From DALYDD01 sp031973395 (GTDB lineage: Bacteria; Patescibacteriota; Minisyncoccia; Phycocordibacterales; CAIZLB01): 28,477 nt of DNA. Made by a program: the position numbers and the translations under genes. Below the pieces are notes generated by a model. The model did no database searches, had not been told where the DNA came from, and was given only the letters and a program-made list of their open reading frames with translations. The stretch spans positions 1 to 28,477 of the forward strand of contig DALYDD010000015.1 in assembly GCA_031973395.1 (NCBI GenBank), written 5' to 3'. Shown here one piece after another: positions 14,201-21,051 of this stretch; position 1 is the first letter of the stretch; each line of letters opens with the position of its first letter.

Positions 14201-14252
14201 GCCACCAAATATAAAAAGACCGAAGCAGTTCGGTCTTTTTATATTTGGTGGC
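14201..14252 (-). terminator. Perfect 22-bp tRNA-Arg trailer hairpin that includes the tRNA CCA end
   Basis: Plus-strand 14201-14222 and 14231-14252 are perfect reverse complements (22 bp, loop of 8). On the minus strand the 5' arm contains the last acceptor bases, discriminator and encoded CCA of tRNA-Arg (14252-14246). The 3' arm contains the CGGTCTTTTTATATTT terminator run. The tRNA 3' end can therefore pair either in the acceptor stem or in this hairpin. Confidence 0.85.
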
Positions 14253-14320
14253 CCCGACAGGAATCGAACCTGTATTTTGAGTTCCGCAAACTCATGTCCT
14301 ATCCATTGAACGACGGGACC
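14249..14320 (-). tRNA. tRNA-Arg(GCG)
   Basis: On the minus strand the acceptor GGTCCCG pairs with CGGGGCC. The D arm is GTTC-AATGGATA-GGAC. The anticodon stem TGAGT/ACTCA encloses loop TTGCGGA with anticodon GCG (codon CGC). The T arm is ACAGG-TTCGATT-CCTGT and the discriminator is A. CCA is encoded at 14248-14246, unlike tRNA-Lys. Confidence 0.94.
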
Positions 14321-14408
14321 AGTAGACTGTTATATATCATAAAAAACCCAGTTCACAAAGCGACAGTAACAGACCTTCAAGACGAAAGGAGAATAAAAAC
14401 CCAAAAAA

Positions 14409-14882
14409 CTAGAAACCTAGATATTCAAAAAATCTTTGTAGCTTTGACTCGCCATGCTCTTCTTCTAATAACATGTCCAGTAAATAATCACGCACCTCTT
14501 CCGGATCCACTTCGTCGATCGGGATAACGATCAATTGAGAAGTGACTTTTCGAGAGTGGAAATAGAGCTTAGATTTTCCATCATGATGTGTATTATTTTC
14601 AACCCAAAAAGAGCGCAATCTTGTGTATGGATGAAATTCGGTGTCATCAATGAGTAGACCTGTTTTATTTAATTCAAAACGAACGATTCGAGGAGTGCGT
14701 CTTGCTCCAACAATAAGTGCAAAAAGTGATACAAGAACGACGATTGCGAAAATAATATTACCCAGAATGACTGAAATGAGCGCGATTGATACAGCGATAA
14801 TTCCCACAGCCCAATACCAATCGGCGGTTTTGTGATGATGATCGTATTCTAATGCTTCCCAAACAACAGGACCTTTTGCCAT
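14409..14882 (-). CDS. Two-helix membrane protein with C-terminal PH-like domain
   Basis: 157 residues from ATG 14882. A short N-terminal segment (MAKGPVVWEALEYDHHHKTADWYW) precedes two adjacent hydrophobic helices (about 25-46 and 47-62) and a soluble beta-rich half. The pattern of that half (RIVRFELNKTGLLIDDTEFHPYTRLRSFWVE....LYFHSRK....LIVIPID) resembles a PH-like fold. The C-terminus is acidic. It is unnamed; similar proteins are common in small-genome candidate phyla. TATACT (14895-14890) with an upstream TG, an extended -10, lies 7 nt before ATG. The gene is monocistronic, downstream of the helicase on the same strand. Confidence 0.65.
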   Translation of the reverse strand: MAKGPVVWEALEYDHHHKTADWYWAVGIIAVSIALISVILGNIIFAIVVLVSLFALIVGARRTPRIVRFELNKTGLLIDDTEFHPYTRLRSFWVENNTHHDGKSKLYFHSRKVTSQLIVIPIDEVDPEEVRDYLLDMLLEEEHGESKLQRFFEYLGF

Positions 14883-15014
14883 ATACAACAGTATATCAGA
14901 ATTATAAAAACGCAGTTGTTTTTTTGCTAAAAAACCCTGCTCCCGCTCGAAGCCAAGCTTCTCCGCGAAGTTTTATAATCCTAATATCCTGTTGTAAATT
15001 TTCAACTCGGAAAA

Positions 15015-16421
15015 TTAAACGAACGTAAGAGCAATACCGCTTTTATTTCCTCGTCCTGTTCGTCCGATTCGGTGAACATAGTCATCGTGTGTTTGAGGTA
15101 CGGTGAAGTTGATGACATGAGAGATATCGTTTACATCGATTCCTCGTGATGCTACATCTGTAGCAACGAGAATTGGAGTGACACCGCTCTTGAAGAAGTT
15201 CAAGGCACGAGTTCGCTCACGCTGATCTTTGTCACCATGAATCGAATTAGCTTTGAAACCTTTGGCAATTAACTCCTGAGTTAGTCTTTCTACATCTCGC
15301 TTTGTCTCGCTAAAGATCAAAACCTTAGACATAGAAGGGTTTTTGAGGAGCTCAACAAGGGCTGGGATTTTTTCACTCGGGTGGTTTGTCCGAACAATAT
15401 CCTGATCAACGTTATCAGTTGTTTTTCCAGATTGAATCTCAACCGTAACTGGGTTATTGAGGAACATATGAATAAGTTCTCGAATTTTTGGCGGCATTGT
15501 TGCAGAGAAGAAGAGTGCCTGCTTGTCTTTTGGCAAAGAGTTGAGGATTTCGGTAATTGGCTCAACAAATCCCATATCAAGCATATGGTCCACTTCATCA
15601 ATAACAACATTATTGTACATTCTGAAATTGATAAAACCCTTTTCGGCGAGATCTTGGATTCGTCCTGGTGTACCAATGACGACGTGAGGATTTCTTCGCA
15701 ACATCTGAATCTGATTGTATGCAGGCATTCCACCCACACAAACAACAGAGAAGAGGTTCATGCCTTTTGAAAATAATCTAAACTCCACATCAATTTGCTG
15801 TGCGAGCTCTCGTGTTGGAGCAACGATAAGCAAACTCTGATTTTGTGGATCGAGAGCGATTTTATGAATAAGGGGAAGAAGAAAAGCTGCTGTTTTTCCC
15901 GTACCAGTATTGGCAAGACCAACAAGATCTCGTCCTTCCATAATATGTGGAATACTTTGATCCTGAATCGGACTTGGTGTTTCGAATTTTTTATCAAGTA
16001 AGTTTCTCAAAAGATATTGATTCAAATTAAAATCAACGAAACTATTTTTGATTTTCACTTTCTGTGCTGATGGACCAGGGCCTGCAGCTTTTTTGATAAA
16101 GCGAGAGATATCGATTGATTCTCCTCGTCCTCGTCTTTTGGGTCGGCGATTGCCACCTCCGTATCCACCACCACCTCCGCCATGCCATGCTTGTCGCAAG
16201 GTATGCCCGCCCCCATGTCGAAAGCCGCCTTGTTCTTGAAAGCGTGAGTAACTTTTGTTTCGGTTTGGTCGAGCTTGGTATTGTGAGCCCCCTGTGTTTC
16301 CGTAACCACCGCGATCTTGTCTACCAGAGTTTCCTCCAGACTGACTTTGAGCAAGAAAACTTGCAGCAGCGTTTTTGTAACCTCGGTTATATCCCGGGGC
16401 GTTTGGGTGTGAAAATGTCAT
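15015..16421 (-). CDS. DEAD-box RNA helicase with N-terminal Gly/Arg-rich tail
   Basis: 468 residues. Residues 1-100 are a low-complexity Gly/Arg/Asn/Gln tail (RGGYGNTGG, HGGGGGGYGGGNRRPKRRGRG). In most bacterial relatives such tails are C-terminal. The core then follows: Q motif (FETPSPIQ), Walker A ANTGTGKT (170-177), PTRELAQQ, GG, TPGR, DEVD (275-278, a DEVD form of DEAD), SAT (306-308), ATDVASRGID and HRIGRTGRG. The protein stops shortly after motif VI. Such helicases unwind short RNA duplexes in ribosome assembly, mRNA decay and cold response. The 5' leader holds a striking three-way junction RNA (16431-16504), which suggests RNA-level control, possibly autoregulation. There is no Shine-Dalgarno sequence. 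Confidence 0.95.
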   Translation of the reverse strand: MTFSHPNAPGYNRGYKNAAASFLAQSQSGGNSGRQDRGGYGNTGGSQYQARPNRNKSYSRFQEQGGFRHGGGHTLRQAWHGGGGGGYGGGNRRPKRRGRGESIDISRFIKKAAGPGPSAQKVKIKNSFVDFNLNQYLLRNLLDKKFETPSPIQDQSIPHIMEGRDLVGLANTGTGKTAAFLLPLIHKIALDPQNQSLLIVAPTRELAQQIDVEFRLFSKGMNLFSVVCVGGMPAYNQIQMLRRNPHVVIGTPGRIQDLAEKGFINFRMYNNVVIDEVDHMLDMGFVEPITEILNSLPKDKQALFFSATMPPKIRELIHMFLNNPVTVEIQSGKTTDNVDQDIVRTNHPSEKIPALVELLKNPSMSKVLIFSETKRDVERLTQELIAKGFKANSIHGDKDQRERTRALNFFKSGVTPILVATDVASRGIDVNDISHVINFTVPQTHDDYVHRIGRTGRGNKSGIALTFV

Positions 16422-16430
16422 GTTTTGTAC

Positions 16431-16504
16431 CGTTAGGTATCAAATTTGCCAGAGGCAAATTTGATCAAAATTAGTTCTTGTTTAAGCACTAATTTAACCT
16501 AACG
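16431..16504 (-). promoter_or_regulatory. Three-way-junction RNA in the leader of the DEAD-box helicase
   Basis: The outer helix is CGTTAGGT (16431-16438) with ACCTAACG (16497-16504). Helix 2 is ATCAAATTTGCC (16439-16450) with GGCAAATTTGAT (16454-16465), a perfect 12 bp with triloop. Helix 3 is AAATTAGT (16468-16475) with ACTAATTT (16488-16495), perfect 8 bp, extendable by CTT/AAG inside its loop. Junction linkers are 0, 2 and 1 nt. The outer helix ends 9 nt before the helicase ATG at 16421. The same shape forms on either strand. Confidence 0.75.
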
Positions 16505-16760
16505 AAAATTAATTAAGGTCTGATCAATGAAAAATAAGTAAAGTGAAAAAATCCGAGTTCATTGGTGCCCACAAATAAATCAAGGGCGCTCGCACGTTTT
16601 TCGATACCCCTGCCGATTGCTGTATAGAACGTCGGTGTAGAGTTGTCTCTGAGGAGAACACTTGCCGGTAATCTATAGAACAAAATGAGTTGTATTGGCA
16701 GTACATTAACATACATTTTGTGTTTGTGCAATACGATGGGAGGGTTGAATATAAAGTATG
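16505..16760. other. Intergenic stretch upstream of the helicase leader
   Basis: There is no convincing gene. A 72-codon minus-strand frame (16513-16731) has no recognisable features. A possible helicase promoter on the minus strand is TTGCAC, 17 nt, TAATGT (about 16735-16707). Part of this stretch may be a long helicase leader. Confidence 0.4.
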
Positions 16761-16798
16761 AAAAAGGAAAGACCGTACTGCGGGTTGCGCAGCACGGC
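16761..16798 (-). terminator. Rho-independent terminator of cassette E
   Basis: On the minus strand CCGTGCTGCG (16797-16788) pairs with CGCAGTACGG (16782-16773), loop CAACC, one G-U pair. The tail TCTTTCCTTTTT follows. It lies 37 nt after the stop at 16835. Confidence 0.85.
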
Positions 16799-16834
16799 CT
16801 CGATGTCCTCAGATGTTGGGAAGGTCAGGGGGGC

Positions 16835-17338
16835 TTAGTTGGACAGGAGGGCAAAGCCTCCTTTGCCGTCAAAGATTTTCCTGTCCGGCTTGGCGTCGGT
16901 CACTCCGAACTTCTCGGCGCCTTCGCCGGATCGGATGATGAACAGTCCAGGTCCTGTACTGTGCCCGCCAATCACGTCATGAAGCACGATGACCCAGTCC
17001 AAGTCCATTTTCCTCATCGCTGCATCCGCTAGTGCGTCGCGGAGCACGGGTGCCACCTCCTTTGGTGGCTTATTGCCGTACTTGTTGTAGCACGCTTGGG
17101 TAATTGCCTCTAGGGTCAAACCCTCGCCGAACTTATTCAGTCTGACGATCGTCATCCTGTGGGTTTTGCCCCCTCCTGGAATAACCATGTCCTCAAGGAC
17201 CTCCCGGATGTCCGGGTCTCGCTGGTTGAGTTCCGGGTGAGCTTCGAGCCACTCGAGGCCAGTTTTTTCGCTTGTGGGTCCGACCAGGTCGAACCTGAAG
17301 CCCTGCATTGCTTCTTTCAGGTTGCGGATTGCGCTCAT
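16835..17338 (-). CDS. Uncharacterised GC-rich cassette protein (cassette E)
   Basis: 167 residues, no signal peptide or membrane helix. It starts MSAIRNLKEAMQGFRFDLVGPT, then has a mixed helical stretch with acidic segments (EWLEAHPELNQRDPDIREVLED) and a beta/alpha region with VIPGGGKTHRMTIVRLNKFGEG. The GGGKT string is not in a normal Walker A context (no preceding beta strand and GxxxxGK spacing). The C-terminal half has DLDWVIVLHDVIGGHSTGPGLFIIRS, probably a beta hairpin. No family recognised. The gene is GC-rich between AT-rich helicase and flavoprotein genes. It has a consensus promoter, a leader of about 130 nt with a long hairpin, a C/A-rich tract (ACACCCAACAACACCG) before ATG and its own terminator. 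Confidence 0.65.
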   Translation of the reverse strand: MSAIRNLKEAMQGFRFDLVGPTSEKTGLEWLEAHPELNQRDPDIREVLEDMVIPGGGKTHRMTIVRLNKFGEGLTLEAITQACYNKYGNKPPKEVAPVLRDALADAAMRKMDLDWVIVLHDVIGGHSTGPGLFIIRSGEGAEKFGVTDAKPDRKIFDGKGGFALLSN

Positions 17339-17387
17339 AATTTGGTGTTTGGCGGTGTTGTTGGGTGTAGTGGTGACCTTGGTTGAT

Positions 17388-17434
17388 GGTCACAGCCAGA
17401 AAAGGCTTATTTTAAGCCGTTTTTGGCTGTGACC
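17388..17434 (-). promoter_or_regulatory. Long leader hairpin of cassette E with a competing partner
   Basis: Plus-strand arms 17388-17409 and 17413-17434 match at 20 of 22 positions (loop of 3). On the minus strand the downstream arm ends GTGACC, which can also pair with GGTCAC about 9 nt further on (near 17378-17373). Two mutually exclusive structures are thus possible before the C/A-rich linker and ATG 17338. Confidence 0.6.
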
Positions 17435-17477
17435 AATTTTCCCGATACATCTGATGTGAAAGGTCTATTACCTACAT

Positions 17478-17506
17478 ATTATACACTCTATATCATTTAT
17501 TGTCAA
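17478..17506 (-). promoter_or_regulatory. Consensus promoter of cassette E
   Basis: On the minus strand TTGACA (17506-17501), 17 nt, TATAAT (17483-17478): a perfect sigma-70 consensus. The start near 17471 gives a leader of about 133 nt. Confidence 0.9.
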
Positions 17507-17569
17507 GTACAAAGAAGCCCACAAAACCTATATATATGGCTATAAAAGTGCTATGATCGGCATATAAAT

Positions 17570-18856
17570 ATGAGCGAAAAGACCACAACTTGGGACGTAA
17601 TTGTAATCGGCGGCGGTCCGGCTGGAATGATGGCAGCGGCGGGTGCCGCAAAACGCGGCCGCCAGGTTCTTTTACTTGAAAAAAATGCCACTCTGGGCAA
17701 AAAGCTTCTTATTACAGGTGGTGGGCGATGTAATGTAATGAATGCCGAGCTTGATACACGAACCTTACTCGCCAAATACAAAGAAAGCGATAAGTTCTTG
17801 TTCTCAGCTTTTTCTCAATTTAGCTCAAAGGAGTCTTTTGAATTTTTCAACTCCCGCAATATGCCGACAAAAATCGAAAATGAAAAAAGAGTTTTTCCGG
17901 TGAGTGACAAGGCGCAATCGGTTTGGGATGTTCTTGTGCATGAGTTAAAGGAAAATAAGGTTACTGTGCGATCAAATTCTCCGGTTTCCAGTCTCCTCAT
18001 CAAAGATGAAAAAGTTGTTGGTGTGAAACTTGGCGCTTTGAATAATAAAGAAGAAATTCTCGGCGAATCAATCATCGTTGCAACTGGGGGAACATCGCGG
18101 CCAGAAACTGGCTCAACAGGCGATGCGTATAAATGGATGCGCGCAATTGGACATAATGTTATTGAACCAGAACCATCACTTGTGCCTGTACGCATAAAAG
18201 ATAAGTGGGTAAAAGAAATGCAGGGCAAGACTCTGGATGAGGTGAAAATAACTGTATATGCGGGCAGTGATACACCTATTGGCGGAGAAAAAGGTTTGGA
18301 AAAAATAAAAACCAAGAAAGGCAAGATTTTATTTACGCATTTCGGTGTGAGTGGTCCGACAGTTTTAAATATGAGTAAAGATATTGGAGAATATATAAAG
18401 CATGAGCAAGTTTTTTTATCCCTCGACATCAAACCAGATCAGGATCATGGCAAGCTCAATGCTTCTTTACAAAAGTTATTTACAGAAGAAATAAATAAAA
18501 AAATAAAAAATGCGCTCTCTGCGATTATTCCCTCAGCACTTGTGCTCGCGGTTATTGTACGCGCTGGTATTGATCCCGATAAGGCTTGCAATAGTATTAC
18601 GCGCGAAGAAAGAATGGCTTTAATTAGCGCCATAAAGGATTTGCGCATAGAGGTTGATGGCTTGCTCGGAACTGACAAGGCGATTATTACAAGTGGCGGT
18701 GTCGATCTTTCTGAAATAGATTTCAAGACAATGCGATCCCGCCTTGCGCAAAATGTTTTTATTATCGGCGACATGCTTAATGTCGATCGACCGTCTGGTG
18801 GATATAGTTTGCAACTCTGTTGGACGACTGGATTTGTCGCTGGGCAGAATGCTTAA
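17570..18856 (+). CDS. BaiN/HI0933-family FAD/NAD(P)-dependent oxidoreductase
   Basis: 428 residues, typical length. The N-terminal dinucleotide fold is VIVIGGGPAGMMAAAGAAKRG with acidic ELLLLEK-type strand end (LLLEKNATLGKKLLITGGGRCNVMN, the family signature). A middle substrate/insert domain follows (IIVATGGTSRPETGSTGDAYKWMRAIGH, HFGVSGPTVLNMS), and the FAD-binding end is ITSGGVDLSEID...NVFIIGDMLNVDRPSGGYSLQLCWTTGF. The family reduces diverse substrates; no specific role can be assigned here. ATG 17570 lies 12 nt after TATGAT (17552-17557), which has an upstream TG (extended -10). It ends tail to tail with the TrmB-like gene, the two sharing a TTAA. Confidence 0.9.
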   Translation: MSEKTTTWDVIVIGGGPAGMMAAAGAAKRGRQVLLLEKNATLGKKLLITGGGRCNVMNAELDTRTLLAKYKESDKFLFSAFSQFSSKESFEFFNSRNMPTKIENEKRVFPVSDKAQSVWDVLVHELKENKVTVRSNSPVSSLLIKDEKVVGVKLGALNNKEEILGESIIVATGGTSRPETGSTGDAYKWMRAIGHNVIEPEPSLVPVRIKDKWVKEMQGKTLDEVKITVYAGSDTPIGGEKGLEKIKTKKGKILFTHFGVSGPTVLNMSKDIGEYIKHEQVFLSLDIKPDQDHGKLNASLQKLFTEEINKKIKNALSAIIPSALVLAVIVRAGIDPDKACNSITREERMALISAIKDLRIEVDGLLGTDKAIITSGGVDLSEIDFKTMRSRLAQNVFIIGDMLNVDRPSGGYSLQLCWTTGFVAGQNA

Positions 18857-19662
18857 GTATTTTTTGTATCGCTATCTTCAGCCCGAAGCTTTTTATTTAG
18901 TCGCATCGCTTCCGCCCAAGATAATTCATAGATCTTTTTCATTGCGTCGGCGATCTCTTCGCTCTCGATCACGATTCCAAGTTTTTCGCGCCATGAAGCG
19001 ATCATTACTTTATTATCATAAATATTTATTTCAGGAGAAAAATAGTACTTATTAGTTGGTACAAAAGCGGTCTCACGATTTTCTTCTTTATCAAATTTAG
19101 CGCGTTCTATGCCGAGCGGGGTTTTGGGAACGATGCCACGGATAGGTATTCCTTTTTTGGCACGACGTTTATAATAATCGGGAAAGTAATTTGGAATGGT
19201 TGTATTCTGGGCATCATCAATGGTTGCATAGGCACGAATTGGCTCAGAACTCGAGAGCGTGTCTTCATAAATATGTCGCAAACCTTCAACTCCTTCATAG
19301 AAACGAATGCGCGGGCGATTTTTTAAACTATATAAAGTCGTGAGCTCTGGAATTAATTCCTCGGACTTTTTTATTTGATCTGCGATGTCAGCTGCCTGCT
19401 TTTTTAGATATATCGTAATCGAAGCGGGGGATTCTGCCGCATATTCTTGTTTGGGCTCTTTGCCGGAGACGCTCGCAAGACCTTTATTGGCCAAAGAATT
19501 CAAAATATCATAGCCGGTGGTGCGGTTAATGCCCGCTTTTCTTGAAATCTCGGTTACCGTCCCTTTTCCCAATTCCAAGAGGGCGATATATACGTCCGTT
19601 TCTTTTTCACTAAAGCCAAAGCCTTGAAGAGGGGCCGCCAATTGTTGATGAGTTTTTTTCAC
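18853..19662 (-). CDS. TrmB-like transcriptional regulator 1
   Basis: 269 residues from GTG 19662. The N-terminal winged helix (about 10-75: GFGFSEKETDVYIALLELGKGTVTEISRKAGINRTTGYDILNSLANKGL) is the TrmB HTH. A short coiled segment follows (about 85-115), then an effector-like domain with RIRFYEGVEGLRHIYEDTL and IRGIVPKTPLG. TrmB proteins sense sugars or other small molecules and repress or activate transport genes. A paralogue lies at 25544 with the same layout. The promoter TTGACA (19698-19693), 18 nt, TATACT (19674-19669) is 6 nt from the start. The motif ATAAGGCCTA lies between the two boxes, so autorepression is plausible. It is divergent from binding protein 1. Confidence 0.85.
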   Translation of the reverse strand: MKKTHQQLAAPLQGFGFSEKETDVYIALLELGKGTVTEISRKAGINRTTGYDILNSLANKGLASVSGKEPKQEYAAESPASITIYLKKQAADIADQIKKSEELIPELTTLYSLKNRPRIRFYEGVEGLRHIYEDTLSSSEPIRAYATIDDAQNTTIPNYFPDYYKRRAKKGIPIRGIVPKTPLGIERAKFDKEENRETAFVPTNKYYFSPEINIYDNKVMIASWREKLGIVIESEEIADAMKKIYELSWAEAMRLNKKLRAEDSDTKNT

Positions 19663-19668
19663 AAAACA

Positions 19669-19698
19669 AGTATATTATAAGGCCTACTTTTGTGTCAA
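19669..19698 (-). promoter_or_regulatory. TrmB-like regulator 1 promoter with internal operator-like motif
   Basis: TTGACA (19698-19693) and TATACT (19674-19669), 18 nt apart on the minus strand. Between them on the plus strand lies ATAAGGCCTA (19677-19686), within an AAGTA...TACTT inverted repeat (19668-19672 with 19685-19689). Confidence 0.65.
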
Positions 19699-19741
19699 CT
19701 TTAATCCACAGAAATATGGTACAAGCGTGAAAGTCTATTTT

Positions 19742-19806
19742 ATAAGGCTTAAAACATGCATACTCTGACGATAGTATTTGACAACATGGGTGAGTGGTGC
19801 CAGAAT
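19742..19806 (+). promoter_or_regulatory. Promoter of binding protein 1 with upstream motif
   Basis: TTGACA (19778-19783), 17 nt, CAGAAT (19801-19806). ATAAGGCTTA (19742-19751) lies upstream and matches the motif in the divergent TrmB promoter. The start near 19813 gives a leader of about 109 nt with a 12-bp hairpin (19837-19848 with 19853-19864, one mismatch, loop AATA), unlike the mostly leaderless neighbours. Confidence 0.55.
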
Positions 19807-19921
19807 ATCCCTAATTATTGCCGACGTAGGGCGAGCGAAATGGGAAAGAATACTTTCACATTTCCGAGCCGAGGGGAGCAATATAAGGAGTTTGCTTTTA
19901 CTTAATAATAATCAATTAATC

Positions 19922-21025
19922 ATGAAAAAAGGTATTTGGTGGATTATTGTGGTTGTGATCATCGCCCTATTGCTCATTTGGGGTGGATCAGGCGACAAAG
20001 ACACAGCTTCAAACACATCTGTTGCTGGGGCAAAAATTAAAATCGGTGCCATGATGCCACTTTCTGGCGATGCTGCTGCTTATGGCGAAGCTGTCAAAAA
20101 GGGTATTGAATTGGCTCGAAAAGAATTGAAGGCCGATAATATCGAAGTTATTTATGAAGACTCAAAGTGTAGTCCTCAGGATGCAGCAAACGCAATCAAT
20201 AAGCTAAAGACTGACAAAGTCATTGCGATCGTTGGTGAAGTTTGCTCATCTGCAACTATGGCAGCTGCGCCAATTGCGAATTCGGCTATGATTCCAATGG
20301 TTGCGCCTTCCGCAACAAGTCCAAAATTGACTGAAGCAGGTGATTATGTCTTCCGTGTGGTGCCGAGTGATCTATACCAAGGAACTTTTGGTGCGGATCT
20401 CATGGCAAAAACCGGACATAAAAATCTTGCCATCATCTACTCTAATGAAGATTATGGTCTCGGTCTCAATACGGTGATTACTGATAAATTTACACAGGCT
20501 GGCGGAAAGGTTGTAGCGAGTGAAGCGGTAAATTCTGGTTCGACCGATGTACGAACTCAGATTTCAAAAATCAAAAATTTGAAACCCGATGCAATTTTCC
20601 TAGGAACAAACTCTCCTGACTCAGGTGTCGCTGTTTTGAAGCAGCTCAAGGAATTAGGACTCAATGTTCCTATCTATGCGAGTGAATCGATGAATAGTCA
20701 GACTGTTCTCGATGGTGCAAAAAATGCTGCTGAAGGCATAACTGTTATGTCAGTAACTCTTGGTTCTGATTCTTTCAAGGAACGACATGAAAAAGAATAT
20801 GGAAAAGGTCCTGATGTATTTGCGGCGCAGGGTTATGATGCTTTCGTTGCAATTAAAAACGCAATTGATAGCGGCGCAAAAACCGGCGAAGCTGTTAAAA
20901 CCGCCCTCTATAAAGTTGAATTCGATGGTGTAACTGGACATGTGAAATTCGATGCAAACGGTGATGTTGGCGGAGAATACACAGTATTCAAAGTTGTTGG
21001 TGGAAAGTTTGTGATGCAGAAATAG
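19922..21025 (+). CDS. Membrane-anchored ABC-type substrate-binding protein 1 (Leu/Ile/Val family)
   Basis: 367 residues from ATG 19922; the frame from 19778 would include the promoter. One N-terminal hydrophobic helix (MKKGIWWIIVVVIIALLLIWGG) lacks a lipobox Cys, so it is probably an uncleaved anchor. The periplasmic-binding fold type I follows: KIKIGAMMPLSGDAAAYGEAVKKGIELA, IVGEVCSSATMAAAPIAN, PSDLYQGTFGADLM, DYGLGLNTVITDKFTQAGGKVV, TDVRTQISKIKNLKPDAIFL, YDAFVAIKNAID, GVTGHVKFDANGD. Two Cys (SKCSPQD and GEVCSS) probably form a disulfide. Amino acids or small amides are the usual ligands. No permease or ATPase gene is nearby, so it may be a sensor or scavenging receptor instead. Confidence 0.88.
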   Translation: MKKGIWWIIVVVIIALLLIWGGSGDKDTASNTSVAGAKIKIGAMMPLSGDAAAYGEAVKKGIELARKELKADNIEVIYEDSKCSPQDAANAINKLKTDKVIAIVGEVCSSATMAAAPIANSAMIPMVAPSATSPKLTEAGDYVFRVVPSDLYQGTFGADLMAKTGHKNLAIIYSNEDYGLGLNTVITDKFTQAGGKVVASEAVNSGSTDVRTQISKIKNLKPDAIFLGTNSPDSGVAVLKQLKELGLNVPIYASESMNSQTVLDGAKNAAEGITVMSVTLGSDSFKERHEKEYGKGPDVFAAQGYDAFVAIKNAIDSGAKTGEAVKTALYKVEFDGVTGHVKFDANGDVGGEYTVFKVVGGKFVMQK

Positions 21026-21051
21026 CGTTCTACTAGACCGTCTGTCTTGGC

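Noticed and set aside
16513..16731. 72-codon minus-strand frame upstream of the helicase
   Set aside because: No domain, no start signals of the local type, and it overlaps a probable helicase leader or promoter region. It is recorded as intergenic.
16835..17338. Walker A ATP site in the cassette E protein (GGGKT string)
   Set aside because: The G-x4-GK-[ST] spacing and preceding beta strand are missing, so an ATPase is not supported.
17461..17470. Another copy of the AAGGTCTA operator motif upstream of cassette E
   Set aside because: A single short match near an unrelated gene, without the ATA start of the motif and not near a TrmB or binding-protein gene; probably chance.
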